Source of the DNA: Calycina herbarum
Taxonomy: Eukaryota; Ascomycota; Leotiomycetes; Helotiales; Pezizellaceae
Direction: 5' to 3'
Assembly: GCA_001414485.1 (NCBI GenBank)
Contig: LLEY01000141.1
Span: forward strand, 1 to 64,000
DNA: 64,000 bases
In this document: piece after piece, positions 20,218 to 31,459 of the stretch
How the letters are laid out: each line of letters starts with the position of its first letter
Position numbering within the stretch: the first letter of the stretch is position 1
Made by a program: the position numbers and the translations under genes
Notes under the pieces: model-generated
What the model was told of the DNA's origin: nothing
The model's input: only the letters and a program-made list of their open reading frames with translations
Databases searched by the model: none

Positions 20218-22901
20218 ATGGAAACAAATCCATCTGCGAATTCAAATTCTGCGGCTTCTTCAGCGGCCAAGCAACAGCAACGAAAACCGGGCAGAATCAA
20301 TCGTCCCGCTCCGTCTTGTGTATTTTGCCGAACCCGAAAGTATGATGCTTCCCGATCTCTTCTCCGACATCACTGACGTTCCTCCTCGAGGTTGAAATGC
20401 GACCGGAAAGAACCATGTGCAAATTGTGTCACTCGAAAAGAAACATGTAATTATGCTGGATCTCGAAGACCAGCTAGAGCAGCACCTGGAATCCGACCCC
20501 AACATGTCGAGAGCATGCAGGAGAGAATCGATCGTTTGGAGAGTCTTGTCACGAGAATAGCCTCTCAGGAGAATTCCATCAACAGTTCTGCTTCAGGCCC
20601 TGTACCCACTATCAATAAGACTAGTGGAGACACTTACCAGAATGAAAACGAACCTGGGGCTGCGAGACTTTACGAGAACAACCCGGTTGATGAAATACGG
20701 CATGGAGTCGGAGTGATGAAAGTTTGTCAAGGGAAATCGCAGTATAGAGGCAGTACTCATGTATGCAACTTGTCCCTTGTTCCCCCTTTTTGGACTCCTA
20801 TTCTTAGTGGTTAGGAGCAAGTTTCATCTTACTCACTGCTCCCGGCTCCTAAGTCAACGAGAAAAACGTATGCTAATTTGTTGCAGTGGGGCGATGTATT
20901 TCAAGAAGTAAGTAGATTGGAATAATGCATCATAGGACGTTACTGACCTTTTGTTAGATCAATGAACTCAAAAATGTATGGGCTCAAGTTCAAGAAGATC
21001 CGGAAAATCCAGATTTTATGAATCTCCATACTTCTTTCTCGGGTTCAGTGGCTAGTGGAGCCCCACTGCTGTATTCTGGCTTCAAGCCCGCGACATTTCG
21101 AGAAATTCTTGCAACAATACCAGCAAGGCCAGTCCTAGATAAATTGGTCGATCGATTTTTCGATGAACAAAACTCCCCCATGGCAACACTCCGCAAGTAC
21201 TCATACAAAGGCTGAGCAGGTAAATCACAGCTGACAATTATATCTTCTAGATTGTCTACACCAACCCACATTCACGCAAGAGTATGAAGCTTACTGGTCG
21301 AACCCAGAAGAAACATCAGTCATGTGGATTGGCATGTTATTTTCAGTAATGGCTATGGTCATGCTCTCATATCATCTAGTTGAAGAGGAGCCTCCAGAAT
21401 ATGTAGGGGTGTCCGAACGATTATCCGATTTATACAGACTTAGAACTGTACAATGCTTAGCATTGGGCGACATCACAAAATGCGCACCCTACACTATGGA
21501 GACGTTATTGTTTTATGGGATTGCAGAACAAGCTCGAAAAAGTGATAGTGGAACCGGTGTATGGCTTATGTATGGAACGATCATTCGCGTGGCACAACAA
21601 ATGGGATATCATAGGCAAGTTGACGTTCTAAGGTTCTTCTATGCATACTGACTTGGGTCAGAGATCCTTCGCAATACCCTGAAATCTCAATTCTTCAAGG
21701 AGAGATGAGACGCCGTATATGGTTTTTCATCGTTCGCTTAGACTGTGTGTTGTCATTTCAAACAGGGCTACCTGGAATGGTACGGAAAGACACATATGAC
21801 ACAGCACTTCCTCGATCGCTCTATGATTGGGAACTTTCAAAAGATATGAAGGAACTGCCTCCATCAAGACCCGCGACTGACATCACCCCTGTAACCTTTC
21901 TACTGGCAAAAGATGGCATTCTGGTCGCTCTTGGCAAAATAGTCGATTTTCTCTGCACTCTTGGTCCTTATTCATATGAAAAGGTTCTTGAATTCGATGA
22001 CGAGCTCTCATTGGCACAATCTCAAATACCTGTAAGTATAGATTTCATGCATTATTCAATACCAAACTGACAAAGTACTCAGCCATTCCTACAAATGCGC
22101 CCAATTGAAGAATCATTTAATGATCCGAGATCCCTCATCGGGAGAAGGGTCCAATTAGAAATTCTTTTTCATCAAGGTATGTGCGTTCTTCACCGAAAGT
22201 TTATGGTCCAGGGTCGAACCGATGGACGTTTCGAACCATCTCGAAGACGGTGCATTCACTCCGCAATGGCTCTAATCTCTATCCAAGAGATCTTGTACCA
22301 GGAAGCCAGAGGAACTGTGGATGATAGGATCCGTTTTACACGACACTGGTATCGTTTCTCGTTTACCAGTCAGGATTTCATACTTTCAGCGATGATTTTG
22401 TGCTTAGATTTAAGACAGAACAAAGTCCCCGAGAAGAATGGAATCCTAAAATCTAGAGAGGAATTTAATCAGGAAAGCAAGATTGCTGCGATTAAGAAGG
22501 CATTCGAGATCTGGAAATATGCTCAGAAGAGTCTACTGGAAGCGAGCAAGGTCTACCAAGTTTTGTCTTATATGATCGAAATGCTTGGAATAGGAGATAA
22601 AGTTGGGTTACAGCAGGATTCCACTTCCTTGGATCGACCTACGAACAACACCAACACTGGCTTGCTTGAAGATGAACAAGACCAAATCCCTCTACCAAAT
22701 TTTGAAAGTTCAAACCCTGGAGACATTTCGAACTTTGACTGGGTAACACAGCCCTCATCTGTGCTTATCTTTTCAATTGCTAATCAATTCAAGGCCATGT
22801 GGGATTCCTTTGTAGAAGGAACGAGTTTCGATGATGCTTTTGGGCCTATGCTGAGCCCACCTATAACCAACCCAACGAATGACATAACCAACTTTAATTA
22901 G
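20218..22901 (+). CDS. Zn(II)2Cys6 transcription factor with fungal-specific middle domain
   Basis: Seven exons: 20218..20339, 20391..20760, 20887..20907, 20959..21192 (start corrected to 20958 by frame), 21251..21614, 21662..22031, 22083..22901; 766 residues. The zinc cluster is complete: C34-x2-C37-x6-C44-x5-C50-x2-C53-x6-C60, then a basic linker and a short coiled coil (HVESMQERIDRLESLV). The middle homology region follows (LHQPTFTQEYEAYW, GTIIRVAQQMGYHRDP, EMRRRIWFFIVRLDCVLSFQ). Two introns (21193-21250 and 21615-21661) begin with GCAAGT instead of GT, and exon 3 has only 21 nt. No stop interrupts the frame. It would bind DNA in the nucleus. Being next to the methyltransferase, peptide and UstYa-like genes, it is a candidate pathway-specific activator, which is inference from position. 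An ATG at 20047 is also in frame upstream but gives a less typical N-terminus. Confidence 0.85.
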
Positions 22902-23052
22902 AACTCAATAGCTTGATGAAGATTCTCGGTTACTGGTATTATAGTCTATCATGTAGATAGATGCCAAATTATATGCACACCCAATGCTCCATGAACATAT
23001 TTCAAATGTCGATGCAAGAATCAAACCCAATCATCATCCCTAATAGCACTTC

Positions 23053-24627
23053 TCAGTCCTCAACTGCACATCCACCCTGCTCTATTTCTAATCTCAAAAT
23101 CTCAGTAAACAACCTCCGTACCTCCGGAATATCCTCGCCCAAATGCAAAAGTTCAGTCACCAGTCTCATCACAGTTCTCTCCATCTCATCCATGGCCCCA
23201 ACCTTCCATCTCCTTTCAGATTCATAAAGTTTCAATTCTGGACGCTGGTGTTCTCCCAGAGGCCCACCTGGTCTGCTATGACTGTCAAACTGGGAACTTC
23301 CAAGAGGAAGAAGAAACCTCGGATATCCATCTCCAAGGATAGGTGGATACCAGCCCAAGAATTCCCAGTCGAGGAGTGCTGTTACCTCACCGGAGTTCTC
23401 ATCAATCAATATGTTTCTGGAATTCATGTCTCGGTGGAGGAGTGTTGCTTTTTTGTCGTATCGTGCGAGTATAGGTGCAATTTTTGTTAACTCCTCTTGC
23501 AGAATTTGTTCATGTAGAGCTTGGAGGGTATCGAGCTCAGTGTTGCTGTACCAAACATGTTGTAGAGAGGTCTCCTCGACATCCCCTTTCTTCTTGTCCT
23601 CCTCCTCGGCCTCTCGCTGATCTCTATTCTCGGGATCAGTCGTCTCTGCAAGCTGGAATTGAACGACATTCCTCAAATACTCCTCCAAACCCGAAAAAGC
23701 CCCACAGACCTCGAAGTACTTAAGTCTCGGCCCAGCGACTTGCCGATTCGTAACAAGTCTTCCCATGAAGAAATTCCCGAGATCAACTTCCCTCGTCTCC
23801 CCAACTTCATCCCATTTGTAATACAAACTCCCAATCTGCTTTCCCTCTCCCGGTCGCACCATCTCCTCAAGATGGCTCTGATAGTTCCCACATGCTTTGG
23901 TAGATTTCGCACAAAACTCATCATATCCCCTCCCAAGAACAGCCTTTTCCCTTGTGACCCCCTCCATCTTCTCCATCAATATCCATTCCAGACCTAACGC
24001 ATTATCCATCGAAGAGTTAAAGGCGTAGAGTCTCGGCACAGGGATCCCCGTTCTCGCACGAACGTAGAGCATGGTAGCGACTTCGCTTTGCGTTTTGTAC
24101 CAGGGGAGTAGCGGTTTTGCGACGCGGAAGATGAATTCGAGACTCGAGGTAGGAGCGAAGGAGAGGAGAAAGACTTTGTTGTAGTCTCCTTCGGCGAGGG
24201 GTGTGACAAGTAGGTTGGTGTTGTCTGCGAGATGTGGGAAGGTGTGTTGGAGAGCTGTGCGGATTTCTTGGTGTAGGGCTTCGGTATTGAGGGGTGAGAT
24301 CCATTCATCGTTGTAGTAGTTTTGAAGAGAGCTTCTGTTCCAAGAAAGGAACTGTTGCTTTTTGCGATATGCGTCTTTGGGTACGGGAGCTGGGTAAAGG
24401 GACATGCAGATGGGTAGAGAGTCCATTTTCATGTAGTTTGATGGGGGCTGGTGGATAGGATTTTTGGTATATTCAAATTTGTAGAAAGGGTGTCTGCTGA
24501 AAGGGCTATATGTGCTTTGATAATCGCCGATATACCAATAATCAGTTGATAGAAAACAACTGTCTTCAAGTGAAATGGTTTTAGCGAAACTGAGAAGCGG
24601 GTGGACTGACAAAGCATAATCCTCCAT
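23053..24627 (-). CDS. APH-family (aminoglycoside phosphotransferase-like) kinase fold protein
   Basis: A single-exon ORF of 524 residues. An N-lobe stretch LVTPLAEGDYNKVFLLSF with downstream FIFRVAKP stands for the glycine loop and ATP lysine region. ILMEKMEGV is the hinge. The catalytic loop HRDMNSRNILID lies at about 395-406 and the metal-binding DWEFLGW at about 418-424. This is the fungal APH (PF01636) type, whose members phosphorylate small molecules or are of unknown substrate. The C-terminus has a helical region after RFLLPLGSSQFD. The gene is convergent with the Zn2Cys6 regulator, whose stop lies 150 bp away. No damage is visible. Whether it belongs to the accessory block is unknown; such genes are common and expanded in these fungi. 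Confidence 0.8.
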   Translation of the reverse strand: MEDYALSVHPLLSFAKTISLEDSCFLSTDYWYIGDYQSTYSPFSRHPFYKFEYTKNPIHQPPSNYMKMDSLPICMSLYPAPVPKDAYRKKQQFLSWNRSSLQNYYNDEWISPLNTEALHQEIRTALQHTFPHLADNTNLLVTPLAEGDYNKVFLLSFAPTSSLEFIFRVAKPLLPWYKTQSEVATMLYVRARTGIPVPRLYAFNSSMDNALGLEWILMEKMEGVTREKAVLGRGYDEFCAKSTKACGNYQSHLEEMVRPGEGKQIGSLYYKWDEVGETREVDLGNFFMGRLVTNRQVAGPRLKYFEVCGAFSGLEEYLRNVVQFQLAETTDPENRDQREAEEEDKKKGDVEETSLQHVWYSNTELDTLQALHEQILQEELTKIAPILARYDKKATLLHRDMNSRNILIDENSGEVTALLDWEFLGWYPPILGDGYPRFLLPLGSSQFDSHSRPGGPLGEHQRPELKLYESERRWKVGAMDEMERTVMRLVTELLHLGEDIPEVRRLFTEILRLEIEQGGCAVED

Positions 24628-25138
24628 TCACCTTTTTCATAATGCCAGTGAGTGGAGCACTCCTGTTTTTCGCTGTAAAAGGAAGTACTGAATTGAAAGA
24701 GATCTCAGCTTGATATTTAGTAAAATTCTTCAGTAATAATCGTTGCTCAAGTTTAAAAGGCAAAAGACAAAAAATGACACAAATTACGACTAAGAAGCAT
24801 ATTATATTCAGCGGATGTCATCTTTATATTACAGTAAAGACGTTCAAGCTTTATTTTTATGTCAATTAGTTAGGGCAATTGAGTTTGAAATAAGTACTTG
24901 CGGATGTTTGGACTAAGTCGCTAACATGCTAGAATTTAATCTGGTCAATTTTTCTCGCAACGCCCTGTTATAAATTAACTTCATATAATAAGATTAAGTC
25001 ACGAAAAGAGCTGAGAGAATAGTACGTCAATGACTGTATAGATCTGGACCAAGAGGTCGGAGACTTATCCCTCCCACCGTACCTGTCACCTGTGCGCCTT
25101 TTTTCTGAAGTGGTGTGTTCAATTGTTTGGAAATTAGG
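24628..25138. other. Intergenic, moderately AT-rich
   Basis: The promoter side of the APH-like gene and the flank of pogo copy 2. No gene is seen. Confidence 0.5.
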
Positions 25139-25140
25139 TA

Positions 25141-26999
25141 ACGTGGTTTATCAGCGAGTCGATCATATCACCGAGTCGATCACTTTTCCTTGGCACGAAA
25201 CTTTACACCTAAATAAATCAACTACAACATATTAAATTAAATATTGCTCTTAGGATCTGACGAACTAGATACATCTACAACTTCTTAACAAGTTTGCGCG
25301 TTATAACCAGCTTTTCTACAAGTTCTACAGCGCCGCCTAGAAGGTTGCCCCTCCTTACAACTAACCCCCGCCTCACGTACGTCGCGTCGTACTTGCTTAT
25401 CTACATCCTTCTGAGCCAAAATATCCTGTACATCCTCTACTATAAGAGCCCCCCCTTAACGGACACAAGTCTTTTTAGCCCTACGGCGTTTGCTTAGAGC
25501 TTCATTTGCCGTGCGAAGAGTACGGACCTCCGCAGATAAAAGGGTCATCTCATATGCTATTCGCTCTGTACCCTTTGCTAATACAGCAACTGTTTGAAAA
25601 AGTAGAGTTGGCAAGCTTCCTTGGTAACAGGCTATACGATTTCGCACAAGAGTTGATTGTGAAAGTGCTTTAGTTAGGTTAGAAGGGGTCTGGGACACCT
25701 AAGGGAGGGGGTTGGCACTAGATGGCTGAGGAGGAGTTAGAGTCCGTAACCTCACGTCAAGCTTTGAAAGCACTGCTTACGGGTTAAAAGGCACTAGGCC
25801 AGCTCTACGGAATCCAGCCTAACAGTTTAGGACTGTTATTGTTTCTTTATATGCTGCTATAAAGGCTAGAAAGAACTCGACCTTCGTAATGTGGTTGATA
25901 TAGGCCTTGATAAACGTCTTAATCTGCCGACTATACACCCGTTTTAATATACTAAAGCACCTAATATCAAGTAGCTAGATTAGATAGGATAAATAAGGAG
26001 GTAGTCTAAGAGTAATAATATTATATGTCTTACAGTACTCTTAGAACTTAGCCGATTCATAACTCTTATGCCTATCTAAGACTAGTGTTCGATATAGACC
26101 CTTTACACGAGCAGCAGTGTGTTTATCAAAGTGCTTTAACTATTCTAGACCTATTTCATTATTTGTCTAACCATTACTTGTCGGTTTAATAACCTAGTCG
26201 GGTGGGAGGCCGCCGTCGGTATACCAGTTAGAGAGATGGTTCTTACCCTGAACTACTAAGAATAGAGGAACAATCCAGCCCTCCCTATTAATATAGGCAA
26301 TTGCTATAGCCTATTCCCGATTACCTAGCTGAACTACCTTGCCTCTGCCACGCCGACCTACACAGGTAATAACTATTCTAGGACAAATAACACCTATTAT
26401 AAACCCGGTTTCGTCAAAGTTATAAAAGTCGTAGTCTAAAACCCTATACTTCGCTCGCATATTCGTAACAAGTCGAAACCACGCACTAATTAGCTCTAGA
26501 TCTTCGCACAAGGCCCTTTAGAAATCATAAACGCGATTAAAACGCGTCTTAAGGTCTGGTTATCGTTGTATAAATCGATGTGCCCAGAGCTTGCCGACGC
26601 GTCTTCCCCCCCGTGATTCAAGGATAAAATTGGCTATATCTTCTACACCAGCTAGCCGGGGTGCAAATCCTCTGGAATCCATATCGAGTATATTCTGAAT
26701 AATCACTTCCTCTTCTAACTCAGTCAACTTATGACAATTAGCTTTGGAATCGGGGCGGTAGGTTCGGCCAGCCATTCTGTTGGAAAGAGTCGTATACGGT
26801 ACTTTGTAGATCTTTGCCGCGGAGCGTTTGCTTAGTTTTTTAGACGATCGAATAGCCTCGATAGCTAGAATAATTCGCCCTTCTTAGGTTTGAATTTCCA
26901 TGATAAATAGTTAAGAAAACGCGTGTTAAAGTTTTAGAAGTTTATGCCAAGGAAAAGTGATCGACTCGGTGATATGATCGACTCGCTGATAAACCACGT
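25141..26999 (-). mobile_element. pogo/Fot1-type DNA transposon, copy 2 (1859 bp), moderately RIP-mutated
   Basis: Terminal repeats begin ACGTGGTTTATCAGCG and are near perfect at both ends, flanked by TA at 25139-25140 and 27000-27001. The minus strand encodes transposase pieces. One is an N-terminal CENP-B-like DNA-binding segment (26560-26775, KLTELEEEVIIQNILDMDSR and RRVGKLWAHRF). Another is the DDE start (26311-26511, YDFYNFDETGFIIGV). A C-terminal segment near 25300-25700 ends in a damaged CCHC knuckle (CRTCRKAGYNAQTC). It has fewer stops than copies 1, 3 and 4 and is still CG-containing, so it is probably the youngest copy here. No complete ORF remains. Confidence 0.9.
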
Positions 27000-27001
27000 T
27001 A

Positions 27002-27834
27002 TACTTAATGGTATCAAACTGATTGTTAAACGTGCGCTAGCTACAGGGAAATTGGGTGATGAACGGGAAAAGCGGTAGTACATAGTTGTCCTAGTATAAT
27101 TTAACATTGCTTGATTTAACATTCTAAATTGTTTTATGTATTTAGAGTAATTACTTTAAAGTACCCTAGAAAAGTTAGAACAACGAGAGCCAGGGCAGCA
27201 GACTGGAACCTTACACTTAATGTACCTCCTACTGAGAGTTCTTTACTTATTCACTCATTCCATCACAGGAGAGAAGCAAGTATTTGCAAATAAGCGAAAC
27301 CATTTGTTCGCACTTTCTAGTCTTCAATGTCAAAAATAATGAAAATAGACACTCCAAATTTGAAGCATCAAAATTACACATTCTACAACACTTAATAGTC
27401 GCCAAAGCACAAGGCATAGCATGCTATTTATAGGTGGCCTACAAACAGTCCTAGAATCAAAGCTCCTACAATTAGTAAGTCACCTACAAATAGCTCCAGA
27501 ATCCAAAATATTTCCTGCTCACAGGTTAACTACAAATAACCCAATGAATGACAAATTGTTGAGTTAACGCGAGAATCGCTGTGGGATTCACTATTTATAG
27601 CTTTCGTGTTTAAAAAGGAAACCTTTGCTATTGATAGGTTACCTACAAATATCTCCAGAAATGCAAATCTTACAAGAACCAAAAAGTCGCAAGATATTTC
27701 TTCTCGCAACGTGCCCCGCCACAGCCCACGCAGCTAAACCAAACCCAAGCAAAGACTCAATAACTAATGGCTTACCTCGAAATTTGATAGCTTACTCAAA
27801 ACACCTTTTTGGCCCTCAAATGTGAGGTTTGGCT
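27002..27834. repeat. Gene-free stretch with four copies of a short dispersed motif
   Basis: No gene is recognisable. Related short motifs, close to AGGTNACCTACAAATAG, occur near 27431, 27478, 27522 and 27635, some followed by CTCCAGAA. Similar motifs occur near 37739, 37796, 37845 and 33620. The spacing is irregular (about 45-115 bp), so it is not a clean tandem array. Confidence 0.45.
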
Positions 27835-27836
27835 TA

Positions 27837-29513
27837 ATTGGGCAAGTATTTAGTGAACGCCCTTACCTAATTTTCAGCTCATTTCTCGGCTACACAGACT
27901 CCCCCCCTTTTCACTACTGTCAGCTGTGTACAACGTAAATTTAGGTGAAATCATATATAAAGTAGTAGAAAATGAAGCTATTTAGACCTTTTATTTAAAT
28001 CTAACCCTAGAAGTTATTATCTCCTCTATGCTTTACTACCTTTTCAAGAGTCTTTCTAAGCTTTACTATTATATTATCTATTACACTTTAAGGTACCCGG
28101 TTCCACTCCTCCACCTACATACGTTTTAAATCCTCCTTATTCCTAGGCTGGACCTTTCTCTTACGTAGCTGCTGTCTTATATATCTCCAAATCTGCTCTA
28201 TAGTATTTATATCTAGTAACTGCGCAAGGTAAAGGAGTCGCCAGACAGAATAGTAGTATAGAATCTCCTTCGTTACTTTGTGAGAATAAAGGCCAGCATT
28301 ATCCATAACCAAACGTATTACCTTGCCTCGTCCTAACTTACGTAGTTCCTTATACCAAGGAATAAGCTTTGGCTTAAGATATCCCTTACAAAGCCGGTAC
28401 CAGTCCACCCCTCCCTTGCCCCTGTCACCACGCCTATATGCTAGCTTGTGTAAGAAATTATGTAATTCAGCTCTCTTTCCAGGTACCTTACGTCCTCTAC
28501 TAGCCTAGTACTCCTCCTTAGCCCTTTCCTGCTTCTTAAATTGGCGTTCTGCAGTGTGTAACCATGCTGCATTAGCCTCGGCTAAATGAGCCTCCGCGTC
28601 CTTGATCTCCTGTGTTGTTTCCAGGTCATATATATAACAGGGACCTTGGCGAGAACCTAGGCAGATGGCTCTAAAGAACTGTCTATCAGAATATCCCTTA
28701 ACCGTCTCGCATCGTACGTCTTTGTAGTAGTATTCGTCCTTCTTCTGCCAGCAGCGGTCTGCTCCGTCGTCTAGTTTTATACGTAATGCCGCAGCGTCTA
28801 TAAACACAACTTGGGATAAATCCATGTCTAGGAGACGCTTTGCTGATTTAACTCGTTGTTTCATATGTTCAGGTGTAAGTTCAGGCTTAATTCCTCCCTT
28901 TATAAAGGAGTAACCAGCATCGTATAAGGCTTGTTAAAAGGACGATTCTGAGAGGTTCTTACACTGGTCTATGTTGCCCCAAAGTCTAAGCTCGCAAAGG
29001 TGTGTAATATTCGACTTCCGACGATCGTCTCGCGAGTTCGTAACCTTGTCGACGATCCGTTTACGTAACGCAGAGGTGAGCTTAATCGGTTAGCCAGAAC
29101 GAGGCTTATTCTTTAACGTTTGAGGGTATATCGAGATGTTGGCCCCTTATATTCCCATTCCGAGTTTGAGCAGCATTCTCTCTAGCCCTCTTTCTAATAT
29201 CCCGAACCCTAGTTTCTGAAACAGGGACAGACTCGTCATCTCTGCCTATCTATTAAAGTGACTCTTCCTTATTAGTATTCTGTCCACTTCTACTAATAAT
29301 TATAGTACGTTGCCAGACAGGGACCTCACAGCGGCTGGTTTTTTGTATAGGCTCTGCACGCCCCTTTGACTTTCTGTGTTTTTTAGCCATTTTGGTGTTG
29401 TGGTTCATGTTCAATTACAAGAGGAAAAGTAGGTGTTTAGTTGGTGATTGCATCATTTTGGTACTAAAAAAGTGGTGACGAGCTGAAGGGCGTTCACTAA
29501 ATACTTGCCCAAG
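27837..29513 (-). mobile_element. Tc1/mariner-type DNA transposon (1677 bp), RIP-damaged
   Basis: Inverted ends TTGGGCAAGTATTTAGTGAA are found at both borders (27838 and 29512), with TA at 27835-27836 and 29514-29515. Minus-strand coding begins with a basic lead (MAKKHRKSKGRAEP, ATG near 29391). It continues after damage to a segment with VFIDAAALRIKL (28505-28864) and then RLVMDNAGLYSHK and LLDINTIEQIWRYI (28115-28408), which correspond to the second and third DDE blocks of Tc1-like transposases (MDNA... and SPDLNPIENLW). In-frame TAGs and S/P-to-L type changes indicate RIP. It is unrelated in sequence to the pogo copies. Confidence 0.85.
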
Positions 29514-29515
29514 TA

Positions 29516-30312
29516 CGAAGAGTGAAGATATGACCGAGAGCGCAATGGGAAATGATGAGAGGAAGTGATGCGAAAACAATTGGGAGGGTTTGATATTTTC
29601 ATTGGAGAATTGGGACTGATTATTTATAATTTTGAGGGCTGAAGAGTGACCGAGAGCGCTTTGGCAAGAGCTTTGTTCTGCGTATACCCCCTCAATCCAT
29701 TGCCCTAGAAAGTCTTGCGCAATTTCAACCATTGTACGAGAGCATTTAGGAGAATGAAGTCCTAAACGTTCTCAGAGAATGGATGTGATCGTCTTAGACC
29801 TTTGGAACATTACTTGCAAAGTCAAGTGTACCTAGAGAAAAGCCCGGCTCTCTTACAGCGATGCAAAAACAGGCAGTCCACTTGGGAGATAATATTCTCG
29901 TTAGGGAATTTGTATTGGGAAACCAGAAGGCTATGCAGACTTTGAAAAGTAATTTCCATTGCTGAAATACTAATTTGACATACCGTAGCCATATGCAAAC
30001 TTGCTGACCTGTATTCCCTAAAATCTCAACCTCAACCTCAACCAAATCGTTCCCGATCATCTGCCCTGACGGTATCATGAACTCCTAAAAGTGGTGGCAT
30101 CATGACCTGGAAACTGAATTCCGTTGGCCGACAGGAAGATTTTCTGGCTTCCCAACAAATGGGACCAAAATCCGACCGTCGAATAGCCTAAGGATATGGA
30201 ATGAAACCATGGAGCGCCGTAGCATCGTTCCTCCAAATATGCTGACACGAGGTTTCGTCCAACTGTGTCATCGAGCCAAGTTTGTGTTTTCTCTTCGCAT
30301 TTCGAAGCCCTT
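29516..30312. other. Intergenic, no gene seen
   Basis: Short minus-strand frames at 29794-30380 lack family features and continue into the 3' side of the peroxiredoxin-like gene; they are taken as chance. Confidence 0.45.
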
Positions 30313-30950
30313 TCAAACACCCACCCCAAGAGCCTCGAGGGCATCCTTGAAATCCGGAACATCATCAGCAGCACTCGCAACTTTTGTCCATTTCACAACA
30401 CCCCGTTCATCAATCGCAAAGCTTCCAGATGTTTGCCAACGGTTGCCGCTCTCGGTGGGTTTGTTCCAAATCTTCTCTTGCTTTCCAAGTCGGTACACCG
30501 AATACAGTGACCATGGATTGAGGACATGCCAGGCGGAAGAGACTCCCAAACCCCACTGAGCGTATGTTTCCCTCTCCACGTCGACAACCATCTGCACATC
30601 CCATTGTCCGCCAACTGATATGGCCCATTTATCGGTTGCCTCTTGGTCTGAGTGGGAGATGGCGATGAAGTTGATTTCGGGATGTTTGCCTGCAAACTTG
30701 CGGAGGTCTTGGAAGGTCTTTTCGGCAACTAGGAATGCGATTAGCAATAGCTTTGTTGTTGGCGTTGGAGGGGTAAACACGCACATGGACATCCACAGTG
30801 TCGCAGAAAGGTGATTATGGCTGGCTTTCCATTGGGACATGGTGTTTGTAGTAATGCGGAGGTGGGTGCTTTCTCTCCAATCTCTGGCACTGGGTAGGTT
30901 GTTAGTGACTTGGGAGACTTCCAAGAACTCAGCTCCTGCTGGAAGGTCAT
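30313..30950 (-). CDS. AhpC/TSA-like (peroxiredoxin-like) thioredoxin-fold protein
   Basis: Exons 30785..30950 and 30313..30728 join across a 56-bp intron (GTGCGT...branch GCTAAT...CTAG) to give 193 residues. Splicing restores the active-site region FLRHCGCPFAEKTFQDLR, with Cys52 and Cys54, followed by the thioredoxin-fold strand INFIAISHSDQEATDKW and DERGVVKWTK near the end. Length and order match small fungal and bacterial AhpC/TSA-domain proteins that reduce peroxides or act in thiol exchange. The two Cys separated by one Gly are somewhat unusual; members often have WGCPF. The start at 30950 is the first Met that leads into the family N-terminus (VPEIGEKAP). Cytosolic location is likely as no signal peptide is seen. 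Confidence 0.8.
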
Positions 30951-31459
30951 GGTGGAGATTTTGAGACTATGGCAGATTTAGTAGTAGTGGAGTAGGGTGT
31001 TTGACTGCAGTGTAGGAAGAGCAGTACAATACTTGTAGATTGTGGTTTCCAGTTGGTAGAGGTGGGATGTTTATGTGTTTAAGTGGCGAGAGCTTGTGCG
31101 GGGCATAGAGCTTGAATCTCGAATCGGACCGGGTGCGATATCGGTCCGATATCTACTAGTCTCCGTCACTCCCCGCTCAAGCAAAAGACCTCGGGAGTTT
31201 CTCTTGCTCTCAACTCCATCATACGCATACCACAAGATTTACAAATCTTCAAGTACACCTTGTCGTTCCCGCGCGTACAAGTGCCGCTCGAGATCCTGGG
31301 GACAAATGCTCCAATATCTGGGTATTTTGGAAAATAGCGAAGTCGCTTTGCACACGCCACCAAACTCGGAGCGGGTGAGCCAACGAGGCTCGAGTGTTCC
31401 TCTGGAAATTCCCATTTGTCTCTAGTTAAGGTGATATCAATTAGTTGAGAGTCCCCACA
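30951..31459. promoter_or_regulatory. Divergent promoter region between peroxiredoxin-like and DML1-like genes
   Basis: About 510 bp lie between two divergently transcribed genes. No coding frame with family support is present; an ORF on the minus strand at 31166-31552 overlaps the DML1 first exon and is a shadow. Confidence 0.5.
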
